From NCBI RefSeq assembly GCF_002994745.2, contig NC_037092.1, forward strand, positions 18,405,501-18,469,500: DNA of 64,000 bases, in the 5' to 3' direction. The notes beneath the pieces are model-generated. The model worked only from the letters and a program-made list of their open reading frames with translations. It ran no database searches and was not told where the DNA came from. The translations under genes and the position numbers were made by a program. Source of the stretch: Rosa chinensis (Eukaryota > Streptophyta > Magnoliopsida > Rosales > Rosaceae). Of the stretch, positions 1 through 11,268 are shown piece by piece (position 1 is the stretch's first letter; the number at the start of each line of letters is the position of its first letter).

Positions 1-2693
1 TTTGGTCTAGTACTCCTCATTGCATTCATCAAGCTACCCATAGCTTGAGCATATGGAACATTTTTCATATAATTTATTTCTTCTTCTTGTATAGGACACA
101 TCTCCTTTGTAAGAATCGTTCCCTTACTAATGGGTGTACTAACTAGGTTGCATTCTATCATATTGAATCTTTTAAGATCTTATCTAGATAATTCTCTTGG
201 TCCAAGTGGAGTAGTTTGGAATTTCTATCTCTAGTGATTTTTATTCCCAAGACATAGGAAGCTTCTCCCATATCTTTCATCTCAAACCTGGAACCTAAAT
301 ATGATTTTTTTTAGTAATCATATCCATGCAATTTCCAGCAAGCAAGATATCATCTAGATGGTTCCCTTTTTCTTTTTCGTCTCTCACTGTTTTGTGCATT
401 GCTATCAGGATCAAATGACATAACGTCAATATTATTTTGATCATCATTATTTATATCTATCATATTTATATCCATGCCATTGTCATGATCACCAATATCT
501 ATATCTATATCTCCCACTTGATCATGAACAATGGCATGATCACCAAGTTGGTCATGATCAAAGTCATCCTGATTTATTTCCACGTCAGATTCTTGAATTG
601 GTGTAATCACATCGGTAGTTTCTATAAAAGCAGCATCTCTGCTTTCTATCAACCCTTTATCCTGGTGATAAAAACGATAACCTATACTGTTTTCCTGATA
701 TCCAATGAATTTACATTCCAAAGTCTTAGAATTTAACTTATCTCGAAGTGGTTTTGGAATCAAAACATGTGCCTTTTAAGTTTGACAAGTCTGGTTTTCT
801 TCCATGCCATAATTTGTATGGTGTTAATGGTTTAGCCTTTGTATTTACTCTATTCAGTATGTATGAAGCAGTGGATAGCGCTTCTCCCCAAAAATGAAGA
901 GGCAAGTCTGCATGGGACATCATTGATCTTGTCATCTCCATTAGGGTTCTATTTCTTCTTTCTGCAATGCCATTTTGTTGTGGTGTATACGGCATGGTAT
1001 AATTGTGTCTTATGCCATGTTCTTTGCAGAATTCATCAAAAGCTTCATATTCACCACCTCTATCACTATTAAGAGACTTTATGGGTCTTCCTAATTGAGT
1101 TTCTACTTCTTTCTTAAATTCCTTGAATTTTTCCAAGGCATCCAATTTTTGTTTCAAGAAGTAGACATACCCATAACGAGAATAATCATCGATGAATGTA
1201 ACAAAGTATTTCATTCCTCTATGAGTCTTAGTTCTCAAAGGTCCACATAAATCCGAATGTATAACATCAAGTAAATCAGAAGATTGCCAATGTTTAGAAA
1301 ATGATTTTCTAGACATTTTTCCTTTGATACATGATTCACATATTTCAAAATCATTCAAATTTACTTGAGGTAACATTCCAATTTTGCTCATTCTGAGCAA
1401 TTTATTTTTATTTATGTGTCCTAATCTCAAATGCCATAATAAAGTTGTATTTGAAGTAGAGACAAAAATATACTCGGAAGAAATATTTTTATTACTAATA
1501 ATAATAATTGTGTACATATCATCGATTCTAGTACCCTTGAGTACTATTCGACCTGCCTTACCAATAGTGACTACACCATTTTTGAATCTCACTTCAAAAC
1601 CCTTCTTTTCAAACATAGCAACAGAAATAGGATTTCTTCTAATGGTGGGTGCATACAAGACATTTTTGAGAATCACATTTGTGCCATTACACGGAAGCTT
1701 GCAATCTCCTTCTCCAAGAACATCTATGTATGTATTGTTTCCCATGTATATACGATGATCTCCTTGTGCCTTTTCGTTGATGTTGATGAAAAAGGATTTG
1801 TCCTTGCAAAAATGTCTTGTAGCTCCGGAGTCGACACACCATTGTTCTTCACATTCTGCTATGAGTGCTTCAGAGATTGTCAAAATTAATTCCTTAGGCT
1901 TGTCATTGGTCCTTTGACGTCTGGGGCATTTTGATCTAATGTGACCAATTTCCCCACAGAAGTAACACCCATATTTTTTGCTTTTGAACTTGAAATTCTT
2001 CTTGTTGCTGGTCTTGTGGAGACTATGGTTTTTTCTTTTATTATTATTGTTATATTGCGGTTTATGTTTTTGTGAGTCCATGGCTATTAGGAGGTTGCCT
2101 CTCTTATTTTCCTTTTTTCTCTTGTTCATTCTCACTTCTTCAACTGCTAACATAGCAGGCAAATTATTCATGGACAACTCTTTTTGACCATAGGTCAAAG
2201 AAGTCACCACATGATCCCATGATTTGGGAAGACTGTTGAGAAGTGTAGAAACTTGCATTTGATCAGGAATAGGATGACCAGCATTAGACAAGTCCTTTGC
2301 TAATACCTCCATTTTGGTAATATGATCCACCATATCATCATTTTCGTTCATACGAGTGTTGTTATATTTCTCAAGCAGCAATTGAATGTATGTTTGAGAT
2401 TTAGGCCCATATTTTTCATCCAGCACATTCATGATTTCTTTGGCGGTCTCATATCCTTCATAGAGAGGAATCAAATCATCTTCCATATGATTGAGAATTG
2501 TAGCAATAGCTAATGCATTATCTTCTTCCCATTTAATATAATTCCGAGATGCAACGGGAGGCCTCTCAGTTTTTAACGTATATAACGTTTTCTCATGGGT
2601 AAGTAGATAGGTGATTCTTCTTTTCCATATGCGATGATTGATATTATTGAGCCTCTCTATCTTTAAATTTTCTGCTTTGCATTTACTGGCCAT
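1..2693 (-). pseudogene. Copia gag-pol polyprotein of element A, disrupted
   Basis: The ORF at 2693-738 encodes about 650 residues. It has a copia-type gag domain (about residues 50-190), a CCHC zinc knuckle (CX2CX4HX4C, about 243-256), the protease motif with DSGAT (about 285), a pre-integrase HLRLGH segment and an integrase core with visible DDE residues (HSD, NSDRGGE, QQNGIAER). Near 775 a small deletion shifts the frame; the integrase tail continues at 763-350 in another frame. At about 350-363 that tail joins directly to the second half of the reverse transcriptase (LDDILLAGN, corresponding to the YVDD box, then FEMKDMGEASYVLGI). The reverse transcriptase N-terminal half is therefore deleted. 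The gag start at 2693 is the first ATG of the frame. Confidence 0.85.
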
Positions 2694-2812
2694 GACTCAC
2701 AATAATAATAATGAAAACCACAATAATATATAACAAACAATAATACCAAAATAATACAATTGTAGTACAACTGTACTTGTAATGATGTACGTGAATATGT
2801 CTAATATATATG

Positions 2813-2876
<64 letters not shown>

Positions 2877-2880
<4 letters not shown>

Positions 2881-3272
2881 TCCTATCCAGAGCGAGGCAT
2901 CGCTTTGAAATTTCAGAGCGAGGTTAGGGTTTAGGGTCACTTTTCGGTCGCATATCCACATCTCAACCGTTCAGTTTCTAGGTACTAATGTATAGATCAT
3001 CTCTACAAAATTTCAGCCAAATTGATGGTCGTTAAGGCATTGATAACTGCCTTAAAGCTAGTACGGTTCAGGTTGGACAGATTCAGTTCGTCCATTAGTT
3101 TAAGCGAGTTAGATACCTTAAAGACCATCAATTTCGTTGAAATTTTGCAGAGATGATCTATACATTAGTACCTATAAACTGAACGGTTGAGATGTGGATA
3201 TGCGACCGAAAAGTGACCCTAAACCCTAACATCGCTCTGAAATTTCAAAGCGATGCCTCGCTCTGGATAAGA

Positions 3273-3276
<4 letters not shown>
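2877..3276. mobile_element. Fold-back MITE inserted in a TA microsatellite (copy 1)
   Basis: This 400-bp unit begins CAGATCCTATCC and ends GGATAAGATCTG. Its two arms of about 160 bp are near-identical inverted repeats, around a short loop near 3045-3120. Both ends abut long (TA)n tracts (about 2815-2876 and 3277-3324). The arms contain a telomere-like CCCTAAACCCTAA word. It codes for nothing; reading frames on the two strands give mirror-image peptides because the arms are inverted copies. Targeting of TA microsatellites resembles the rice Micron MITEs, but relatedness cannot be judged here. Confidence 0.75.
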
Positions 3277-3327
<51 letters not shown>

Positions 3328-3406
3328 CTTATCTACTGTACGTTTATATTACTTATATTATATATAATATGTGTACTTAATTGTAAATTGCTTACTGAGC
3401 ACAAGA

Positions 3407-4174
3407 TTAATTAAACCTTGTGTAATCAAACTTCTGCCCGTCGCTCGCTCCACTTATTCCCAACTTATCGCCCCAAATCGAATACCCAGCAAAGTTTTGA
3501 TCCTCAACCAAATTCTCACCCAAATTCCATGAAAAGTCAGGTTGATAATAGAAGAAAGAAGTGAAATAGTCTTGAGTTTTCACTTCTGGTATCTTTATTG
3601 GTGCCGATGAATCTGGTTCTGATGGGTGAATGGGAGACCAATTCAATTCGTCGTTCTTGTAGATTGGAGTTCTATAGAATTGACGAGGCGAGATGTATTA
3701 ATTCAATGATAGATCCGTTGGCCTTTGGGTCTGGTGAATACGAAGATTCTCGTCAAAAACCGGCGTCGAGTCCAGACGAAACGATTTGAAGTAAGTTGAA
3801 TCCGAACCCAAATGCTTCGAATGGTTGTCTTTCGGACCCAAATTGAATGCTTCTTCTTTTCCTTTAAACGACGCCTCTTTCTGTTGAAAGGACGCCTGTT
3901 AGCGATGGTTCTTGTTGAAACAGGGTTCCTGGTATGGGCGATTACACCACGGCGGGCCTGGAAGTCTGAAACGTTTGGGTCCGTTGTTGCCGTTGTAGCA
4001 CGATCCCAAACTATTTTTGTACTCAGTATTCAGACGATAAGAATGAATCTTGCAAGGTCTGAAACTTACTCTTCCTCTCAGGTTTGATTCTCCTTTGAAC
4101 CAACCGTTATTGTTTGAATGCTGTCTTTGTGGACTGTATTTGTATGAATTGCGATTTGATTTCCCTTGCATCAC
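3407..4174 (-). pseudogene. Unrecognised broken ORF between primer site and gag of element A
   Basis: One frame on the minus strand from 4174 to 3407 would encode about 255 residues, but it has two in-frame stops (TAA at 3899-3901 and another near 3698). The N-terminal part is rich in Asn, Ser, Arg and Gly and has several Cys residues; the C-terminal part is acidic and aromatic, ending YTRFN before a stop. It starts 7 bp after the primer-binding site of element A and ends before the MITE and the gag. I do not recognise a family. It could be an extra retrotransposon ORF, a captured host fragment, or a long leader open by chance. Confidence 0.45.
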
Positions 4175-4180
4175 TAGAAC

Positions 4181-4193
4181 TGCTCTGATGCCA
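4181..4193 (-). promoter_or_regulatory. Primer-binding site, initiator Met tRNA type (element A)
   Basis: On the minus strand TGGCATCAGAGCA follows the LTR end after a single G. It differs by one base from the plant consensus TGGTATCAGAGC, which is complementary to the 3' end of initiator tRNA-Met. It marks the internal edge of a 5' LTR and fixes the orientation of the element. Confidence 0.85.
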
Positions 4194-4194
4194 C

Positions 4195-4549
4195 TGAAAG
4201 AAAATATAGGAAAGGATCGTTGTGATTGGCGTCGTCAGACTGTTGATCATAATGGTATGGTGTCTTTACTCTAGACACAACAAGGGAAATCAAATTACTG
4301 AAAATGAAGTAACAATGCAAAGGGCTGAGGTTCTATTTATAGACCTCAGCCATTGTACCTCTTGAGTGAAGAGGGGTAACTGATCAATCGTTATACCCTT
4401 TCATTATAATTGTCAGTATTTATGTACCCTTTCAGGATACATGAATTTCCTTGTTCAAGTGTGTCTTGATGTACCAGTGTTATGGTATATCTCCTCACAC
4501 ATAGCATACTCATTGTGAAGCCACTTAATCACATGATCATATTCTAACA
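4195..4549 (-). repeat. 5' LTR of element A
   Basis: On the minus strand it starts TGTTAGAATATG and ends TTTTCTTTCA, giving the TG...CA ends of an LTR, 355 bp long. A TATA box (CTATAAATAG, near 4332-4341) sits inside, and the primer-binding site follows one base after the end. The second LTR is outside the window. Confidence 0.75.
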
Positions 4550-4744
4550 AAAGGTTGATCTCTGGGTGTGTAAACGCCCCATCTGTTTGGCATTTGAGTC
4601 CATGAATAACACAACTCAAGATCTTAGAGTGGCCCAACGTTTAGGAGCTTCATGTAGGCCAAGGCGTGTTCCTCGCCATACTGAGGGTCATTTGCACTCC
4701 CGCCATATGGTTGGATTAAATAATATAGATGTGGAAGATATCTA

Positions 4745-5021
4745 ATGAAGCTGGTTGTGGTTTCAAGGAAGGTAATCAAGTTGCAAGTGTTCTTGGTAAT
4801 TTTGGTTGTTCTTCTAATGATTTAGTTTGGTGGGGCTTGGCACCCCTTTTTATTTTTTATTCATGTAATAGATATCATTTGGATCTTCCCAATCTGCCCG
4901 TTCATTAGAATTTTTTTTTTTTTTAAAGGTTTGATTGATTCCTCTCTTTGTATCACTACTTATTTTTGTTGAATAAATTCTTCGATAGGTCCATAAAAAA
5001 AAATAAAAAAAATAAAAAAGA
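4745..5021 (+). pseudogene. 3' end of a LINE (RNase H tail plus poly-A)
   Basis: A plus-strand frame from about 4770 to 4908 reads EGNQVASVLGNFGCSSND, then LVWWGLAP, and ends LPNLPVH before a stop. This pattern (REGN..AD.LAN.G, then WW..P, then LP) is the C-terminal end of the RNase H domain of plant non-LTR retrotransposons. An A-rich tail with interspersed T follows at 4993-5020. The 5' part is missing. Confidence 0.6.
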
Positions 5022-5261
5022 GCGAGAGGGAACCAGAGGAAGTCACTCTGGCGGTCCAATCAAAATGAACGGTCCGGCATGAGGTAGACAAGAAATCTCA
5101 TAAGGTTTCGAATCTGCTAGCATTGTCCTTGAAAACAATTCCAAAAAAAAAAATAATAATAATAAAAATAAAAATAAATTAACAGTAGTCTAGAGTCGAG
5201 ACATGTAAATTAACAATAAAGATGCCCTCTGGAAAGACTTAAAAGACAAATAAAGCCAACA
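5022..5261. other. Non-coding stretch, possible SINE fragment
   Basis: No gene is seen. Around 5090-5115 a word similar to a pol III B box (GGTTTCGAATCTG) is followed 35 bp later by an A-rich tail (5141-5180). This is the look of a tRNA-derived SINE, but I could not define an A box or a target-site duplication. Confidence 0.2.
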
Positions 5262-5273
5262 TTTACTATATAC

Positions 5274-6402
5274 TAGGCCTGGGCATTTTAGCCCGAAAAC
5301 TGGGACCGAATCGATAAGGTCCGGGCCGGGCTTTGAAAAGAAAAAAACATAAAAATCTAAAGCCCGAACCGTTTACATTTAAACGGGCCGGTCCCGGGCC
5401 CTGATATTCACAAGCCAAAAAGCCCGAAGATAAGCCCGAAGTATAACCCTAGTGTGAGTACCGTCCCTAACTCCCTAGTCACACTAAGTCAGTTGAAGTG
5501 AACATTGAAACTCATCGCAGCCTTCAACCCCGACCCTTTCCCAACACTCAGACTTCACTACTTCAGTTTGAATCAATCTCATCGCAACCTTCAACCCCGA
5601 GCCATTCCCAAGTCTCAACATTCAAACTCGCACCCTGACCCTTTGAATCAAACTCGTAGCCTTCTTTAGTTCTTCTTCAGCTCAAACCCACACAAACAAA
5701 TCATCCAAATCTCAAATCTTTCACCCCGACCCAATTTACCTCGGATCTCAGCGAATCACACGAACCCAGAAGGCCAGAAGTGAGCGAATCGAGACGGCGA
5801 CGAGAACCGGATCTCAGTGAATCACACAAACCCAGAACCTGAGAGAGAGCTCGAAGCCGGATCAGAATCGAGATGGCGGCGACGGCTTGATCGTTTAGGT
5901 TATTCTCAGGCAGTTCTGACATAATTTCCCAATGTTAGAGGGAAATTAGACGGTGGAGGCACTCAATTGATAAACGTGAGGAATTGTCGGGGTGGTGTGT
6001 TCTTCATCAAAGGATTAACTCACCGATTTGGGGATTCGGCTTTTGATCAAAATTGATATCAAGGTGAGTTTGGGTTTTGGTTATCTGTCAAGGTTTCGAA
6101 ACCCCAAGGCTTCTTTGATCACTTTGGTATTTGGCAATGGAACCCGAAGCAGCTGCAGTTATTGGGGACGAGTTGGTGGTCGCAGACGGCCAGTGTGAGG
6201 GCGGTGACAGGTGGTGCGACTGGCATGAAGAGAAAGAAAGAGTTTGGGCCCGAAAACCCGGCAGGACCGGCCTGGGCCTATTTGGTCCGGTCCTTCACGG
6301 TCCCTGTAACTGAAAATCTTTATTTGAGCCCTGCCCAAAAAAAAGGGGCTTGGTCCCGGGTCTAGCTAATTGACACTCGGTCCCGGCCCGTGCCCAGGCC
6401 TA
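5274..6402. mobile_element. Non-autonomous hAT element 1
   Basis: The ends are TAGGCCTGGGCA and TGCCCAGGCCTA, perfect 12-bp inverted repeats of hAT type. They are flanked by the exact 8-bp duplication CTATATAC at 5266-5273 and 6403-6410. The 1129-bp interior has GC-rich subterminal regions full of GGGCCGG and CCCGG words and no transposase. It contains what may be an untranslated leader of an autonomous relative, with a splice-donor-like AAGGTGAGTT near 6061. Confidence 0.9.
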
Positions 6403-6620
6403 CTATATACTAAAGGTGAATCCACTGTACTACTGTTCATACTGTTCATAAAATGATCCTTTTGCCCTATGTTTTTCGTGATTTACAGTTTGCCATTTCT
6501 ATTTTTCACTTCGAAAGACCGTTTTGCCCCCAAATTTGGACTGAAATTACAATCCTACCATATTCTATCCTTTTAGTTTTTTTTTTTTTTTTTTTTTACA
6601 ATTCTGCCATATCCTTTCAG

Positions 6621-6624
<4 letters not shown>

Positions 6625-6663
<39 letters not shown>

Positions 6664-6922
6664 CCAAATTGATGGTCGTTAAGGCATTGATAACTGCCTT
6701 AAAGCTAGTACGGTTCAGGTTGGACAGATTCAGTTTGTCCATTGGTTTAAGCGAGTTAAATACCTTAAAGATCATTATTAATTTGGCTGAAATTTTGCAT
6801 AGATGATCTATACACTAGTACCTAAAAAATGAACGGTCGAGATGTGGATATAAGACCAAAAAGTGACCCTAAACTCCAACCTCGCACTTTAATTTCAGAG
6901 TGAGGCCTTTCTCTGAATAGGA

Positions 6923-6965
<43 letters not shown>
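6625..6965. mobile_element. Fold-back MITE in TA microsatellite (copy 2, one arm missing)
   Basis: Positions 6661-6926 match copy 1 from its loop-proximal left arm through the right arm (CAGCCAAATTGATGG... to GGATCT). The outer about 165 bp of the left arm are absent. (TA)n tracts still abut both sides (about 6626-6660 and 6927-6970). Base changes relative to copy 1 show that it is older or independently diverged. Confidence 0.7.
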
Positions 6966-6971
<6 letters not shown>

Positions 6972-7822
6972 CAAATCATATTCTAAATAATGCCAATGGT
7001 TATTTAGATTGTGAGTATTGATCTATTAGTCTATTACACATAAAAATAATAATAATAATAATAAAATATAAAAAAAACCCCACAGCATGGCGTGGGTCAA
7101 TTTGCCGTGGAAAAAAATTGAAATTATAATGAGTTACTATTGAATGAATAGTGCCATGGACATTATTTATTATTTTAGATATATGCTTATGAAAATCTAA
7201 AGTAATTGTATAATGCATATAATCATCGAAAAACTGTATAAGGCATATAAAAAGTTTTATTTTCATTTTATGGACAATAACAAATAAGTTCGTATCGGAA
7301 AAATAATAAAATAAATAAAATTGTTTATTCGTTGATGCTACTGAGATTTGTCTTCCATGGATGCAATAATTGTTTGTGATTAGTGATTTATGGGACCTTT
7401 GTTGGAAAAGAATGGGTTTCTATCTTTCTGACATAATTTGGTTTATATGGATTGTTTCATATATAAGATAGGGATGTCTTTTGTTGTCAAAAAAAAAAGA
7501 AAAAGATAGGGCTGTCTTTCACCAAATTTTTCAGTGGATATTTTGTTAAGAAAGAAATGCGTGATTGAGGTATTCAATCCTTTAATGGGCAGATGAATAA
7601 GTTTATAATACACCTTTTTATGCATGTGAACACTGTTTTTTTTTTTTTTTTTTTTTTTCCAATAAACGCATACCAATAACAAAAAGACCCGCAGCAAAGC
7701 GCGGCCTATAAACTAGTTATTACAAAAAGCGAAGGTCTGGGTTTCGACTTAGGGAGTTTGCAGATCAGTAGATCTCAAGTACTCATTTATTATATATGGA
7801 AACTTATATATAAGAAAAGACA

Positions 7823-8116
7823 ATGGGGAACGTCTCAATTGTCAGCTGTATTGAGGTTTCAGATGGTGAAGTGGGCGGCACTCTACTGCCGACCATGATT
7901 TATCCCCGGCGTATGACCATATCCACCCCCTACACTTACGCGTACGAGTGGATGGAAATCGGAACTTCCCGTAAGTACGCGTGCTTCCGGTTCGTACACC
8001 TTGGAACTCCCAAACAGTTTGAACTTCCCTGCGAACGGTCTGGTCACTTTGTCACTACCAAAATTCATCAGCAGATCCAGATCTTCTACAACAAGCCAGT
8101 GACAAAAAAATGTTAG
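7823..8116 (+). CDS. Small ORF of unknown function
   Basis: The frame encodes 97 residues from ATG at 7823 to TAG at 8114. I do not recognise a family. It is rich in Tyr, Thr and Phe, with a basic C-terminus, and has no obvious signal peptide or membrane segment. Its last 20 codons overlap the start of tandem repeat unit A: the same DNA recurs near 10585-10640 but without the rest of the frame. It could be the last exon of a gene or open by chance. Confidence 0.25.
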   Translation: MGNVSIVSCIEVSDGEVGGTLLPTMIYPRRMTISTPYTYAYEWMEIGTSRKYACFRFVHLGTPKQFELPCERSGHFVTTKIHQQIQIFYNKPVTKKC

Positions 8117-8668
8117 TATATATACACCAATCCTGTCAGATATGATTGTACGTCAATTAAACAATGTATAATTCATTAAATGATGGAGTAATTAGCTAGG
8201 TACTGGATTTTGAAGATGCTGAGAGTCTGGCAAATGCTATTTCGGAAGAGACGAGTAGCAATAGGAAGAGGCTGGAGTAAAGAAGAGCACAGGGTTTGCT
8301 GTGAACCATTTTCTATATATCATATAAAGGTACGACAATAAGTTTTCACTTCCCCAGCCACAGATTATATATAGAAAACTAGAATAGTATGTATATGACG
8401 TGCGGAACACGGCAGATATCCCATTCAAATGTCATATATATCTCATTGGCGTGGAAATTATGTGCCAAGAGGCTGTACGTAATTCACAATGGAAGTTGCC
8501 TTTTCCCCACACTCTTGAACTTGCGCAAGTCTACTAGAGCTATTGCATGGGCCGGGGGTGTTGTGCACGGCTACGACCATGACCCTTAGCAATGACACGA
8601 AAGTGTCTAAATAAAAAAAATAAAAAAGGACATGAAAATACCCATGGCAGCATGCGACCTAGCCGTAA

Positions 8669-8969
8669 GAGCATCTCCAACAGTATTTGTTATAAATATA
8701 GCTAAAAATTGCTAAAAGTTAAATATAACTATCCAATTTGAGAGTTGTCCTCCAGCAAGGATAGCTATTCTTGAGTTAATTTAAATTTTGAAACGTTGAG
8801 GATGTTATGTGAAGTTATTTTCTCTCTCCTCTCTAGCTATATTTAGCTAGAGTTTTTAGTTAAAGCTAAATTTAGCTTTTAAATAGGTATTCTGCTGGAG
8901 ATAAAACTTATCCCAAAATTTGTTAAATTTCAAATTTTTTTTAAAATAAGTATTCTGTTGAAGATGCCT
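8669..8969. mobile_element. Tourist-like MITE (PIF/Harbinger type)
   Basis: The ends GAGCATCTCCAACAG and CTGTTGAAGATGCCT are imperfect inverted repeats, flanked by TAA on both sides (8666-8668 and 8970-8972). The element is AT-rich, 301 bp and non-coding. The paralogous site in unit B (near 11552) lacks it, which supports the boundaries. Confidence 0.65.
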
Positions 8970-9720
8970 TAATGGGTGACGGACTAATCCGACCAAGCCC
9001 ACCACCGACTCTAGGTCAATTTTCTAGTGGACCCCATATCCAATCTAACTATTTGATGCAAAAACGTCAAGCCTCCTCATCTATGGTAAATTGGTAATAT
9101 CAACCATGATGAGTTTGCTATAGTGCTTCACAGTCATGAAATTCCGGAGATCGAAGTTGTTAGATTAGTTGGGGGTACATTAGAAACAATTTGCAATCTA
9201 ACAGTTATCTACTATAAATTTTCAATACTTTGGAATATCATAAAATTTTAGATAAATGACTACAAATTATTTATAAGAAATTAAATGCACAAATTTCAAT
9301 AGAAGTATCAAATTTTCTAGTATTTTGAATCACACTGATCATGAGATAACATTTCATATAACTTTCCTTTTTTTTTCTTTTTTTTTTCCTTGTTATATTG
9401 AAGGAGAATCAAACTCTTATCTTAGCCTAACTATAACCTAATTCCCAACCATCCTCCACCGCCTAAGCTAACCCCAATTAACTGCAATTTCTTCCCAAAA
9501 GAACCAAAGAAAATGGAAGAGGATAATAACTCTACTACATACATGCTCATTTTAAGGCTGTGCCCAAAAACACCTAATTAACAAGAAACAAGAAACAAAG
9601 TGAAAGCAGGTCCGTATTCGTACATCTTCCATCTATTTACTCATGCAACAGTTGATTGTGCAACTTCTAGGCTAGCACCGAAACGAATCTTGGCCATTCT
9701 ACCAATTCTAGCATAAACTT

Positions 9721-9905
9721 TTTATGGTGAAGCTTGGTTTTTGGCTAGTGTTGTCTTGCATGCTCAGCTGGTTTCGTCACCAAACATTAATGCTTTGCTT
9801 CTGCTAATTCTAGTTCTAGTGAAGCAGAGGCTCTTTTCAAATGGAAAGCCAGCTTTCTAGACCAAACCCAGAATAATAATCTGACGTCCTGATCAGCTTA
9901 TTTAT
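9721..9905 (+). pseudogene. Relic of LRR receptor kinase exon 1 (copy A)
   Basis: The sequence around 9770-9895 aligns with 12966-13100 of the intact gene: the end of the signal peptide, the Ser-rich stretch, SSSEAEALFKWKASF and the following NNLTS codons are visible across frame changes. A stop (TGA) follows within the LTSW motif. No LRR or kinase sequence follows. It marks a second, truncated gene start in the tandem array. Confidence 0.7.
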
Positions 9906-10687
9906 TGTTATAGTATACATTTGACAAATGCAATACCAACCTCCCAACACCTACCTGTCTTCTTTTTCGAATGTGTGGAACACGGTTTCACTCTTTTCAC
10001 TATCGTTACTTCATCTTTCTACAAAAATGACTAAAAATTGAAGCCACTTTCTTATGATATTCGTTTTGCCATCGTGTTATCAATTTTTCCATCTGTTCAT
10101 CGTGAAATAGTTGATTAACATCTACCCCAGGACTCAATACCCCATTGAACAATCAAAGAACGTAAAAGTTCCAATTTTAACTTTAAAGAATTGACACAGG
10201 TAATAACTTTCTAAGTCTCCCCAAATAAAGTTTTGAGACAAAGAAAATGATAACAAATAAGCTAATGACAATCCTTTAGTCAAAAGTACCCTAATTATTT
10301 CTCAGCTGCTCCAACCCAGAGAATTATAGAATCAAATTGAGTCTCGAGTCAAAACTTGAGTCATTTTGAGTTTTTGACTAAGGAACAGAGGACGAAAGCC
10401 ATATTGTCTCGATGGGACATGTGGTGGGTTCAAGATGGCAGCTATGCAATGGAGGGCCGAGATTCACTCTTCATTGATTAAATCAAATTAGAGGGACCAA
10501 ATTAATTGGTACAGAAAAAAAAAAAAAAAAAAAAAAAAGTAAATATATAATTACTTAATTTCTAATCTGACGACCAGATTAATTGTCACTACCAAAATTC
10601 ATTAGCAGATCCAGCCCGGTCTTCTCTTCCACAACAAGAAATGACAAATAAGTGTTGGTATTGTTTAATTGACGTACAATTAAACAA

Positions 10688-11234
10688 GAAAAAAAAATTC
10701 AGTTTAGTCCCTTGAATCACTTTGGTCCCTTTTATGTTGGTCCCTATATTATCTGATGACATCACCCAAGTCCAAAAATTGAATATTGGTTAAAAAATGA
10801 CGTCACTTGCCTAGTTGGATCGGACATAGGGACCCACTTTTCAAACTTTAAGCACCTTAAGAAAGGCAAAATAGATATTTCTATTTTTTAAATTTATCTA
10901 ATTTTTCTCCCTTTTTTAAAATTTTTCTCTATATTCTCTCTCTCTCTCTCTCTCTCTCAACCCCAATACTAGAGACATTTGCAGCACCAGCCTTCACTCC
11001 AACCTCTCCCTCCAGACGCTGCCATCTGTCCCCTCCTTTCAGAAACTCATCTCCTAACTCGACACCCCAGTCCTCTCTGTCTCCCACCTCTGCTTCACCA
11101 GTCTCACTCCCACCCCGGCCCCACCCCCTCCTCCTCTCTCCCGATCACCTGCCTTTCGGCGTCGTTGTCGTGGTCGTCAATTTAGAGAAGGAGGAGAGAG
11201 AGAGAGAGAGAGTGTGGAAAATATGGAGAAATTT

Positions 11235-11268
<34 letters not shown>

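Larger units (their letters stand above)
1..4549 (-). mobile_element. Ty1/copia element A, 5' part, running off the left edge
   Basis: Reading on the minus strand, the order is LTR (4549 to 4195), initiator-Met primer site (4193 to 4181), an unrecognised broken ORF (4174 to 3407), a MITE in a TA repeat, then gag-protease-integrase (2693 to about 738) and part of the reverse transcriptase at 1-363. The 3' end and second LTR lie outside the window, so no target-site duplication can be checked. The element cannot be autonomous: there is a frameshift in the integrase tail and the first half of the reverse transcriptase is missing. That the LTR and the gag-pol belong to one element is inferred from orientation and order. 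Confidence 0.75.
5262..7717 (+). mobile_element. Probable non-autonomous Helitron
   Basis: The 3' end reads CCCGCAGCAAAGCGCGGCC, a small GC hairpin, followed by ATAAA and CTAGT at 7713-7717, with a T next to it. This is the classic plant Helitron terminus (hairpin then CTRR before a T). The 5' side (ACTATATACTAAAGGTGAAT once the nested hAT is removed) resembles starts of plant Helitrons, but the TC start is not clear, so the 5' coordinate is approximate. No Rep or helicase ORF is present. A hAT element, a MITE copy and two TA tracts lie inside. Confidence 0.5.
8053..10290 (+). repeat. Tandem duplication unit A (receptor kinase upstream region)
   Basis: This block aligns with 10585-12830. Shared words include CACTACCAAAATTCAT (8059 and 10589), CATGCGACCTAGC (8651 and 11540), CTCATCTATGGTAAATTGGT (9077 and 11677) and a segment around 9955 matching 12650. 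Unit A has a 301-bp MITE that unit B lacks and an empty site where unit B has a MULE (ATTAAACAA at 8156-8164). It ends in a relic of the receptor kinase start. Exact ends are approximate. Confidence 0.7.

Noticed and set aside
2683..3380. Frames with long Ile-Tyr repeats
   Set aside because: They translate the (TA)n tracts and the inverted arms of the MITE.
7078..7110. Second Helitron-like 3' hairpin (CCCCACAGCATGGCGTGGG)
   Set aside because: No CTRR terminus follows, so it cannot be called an element end.
10979..11185. 68-codon Pro/Ser-rich frame
   Set aside because: It is the loop of the MULE-type MITE at 10688-11507.
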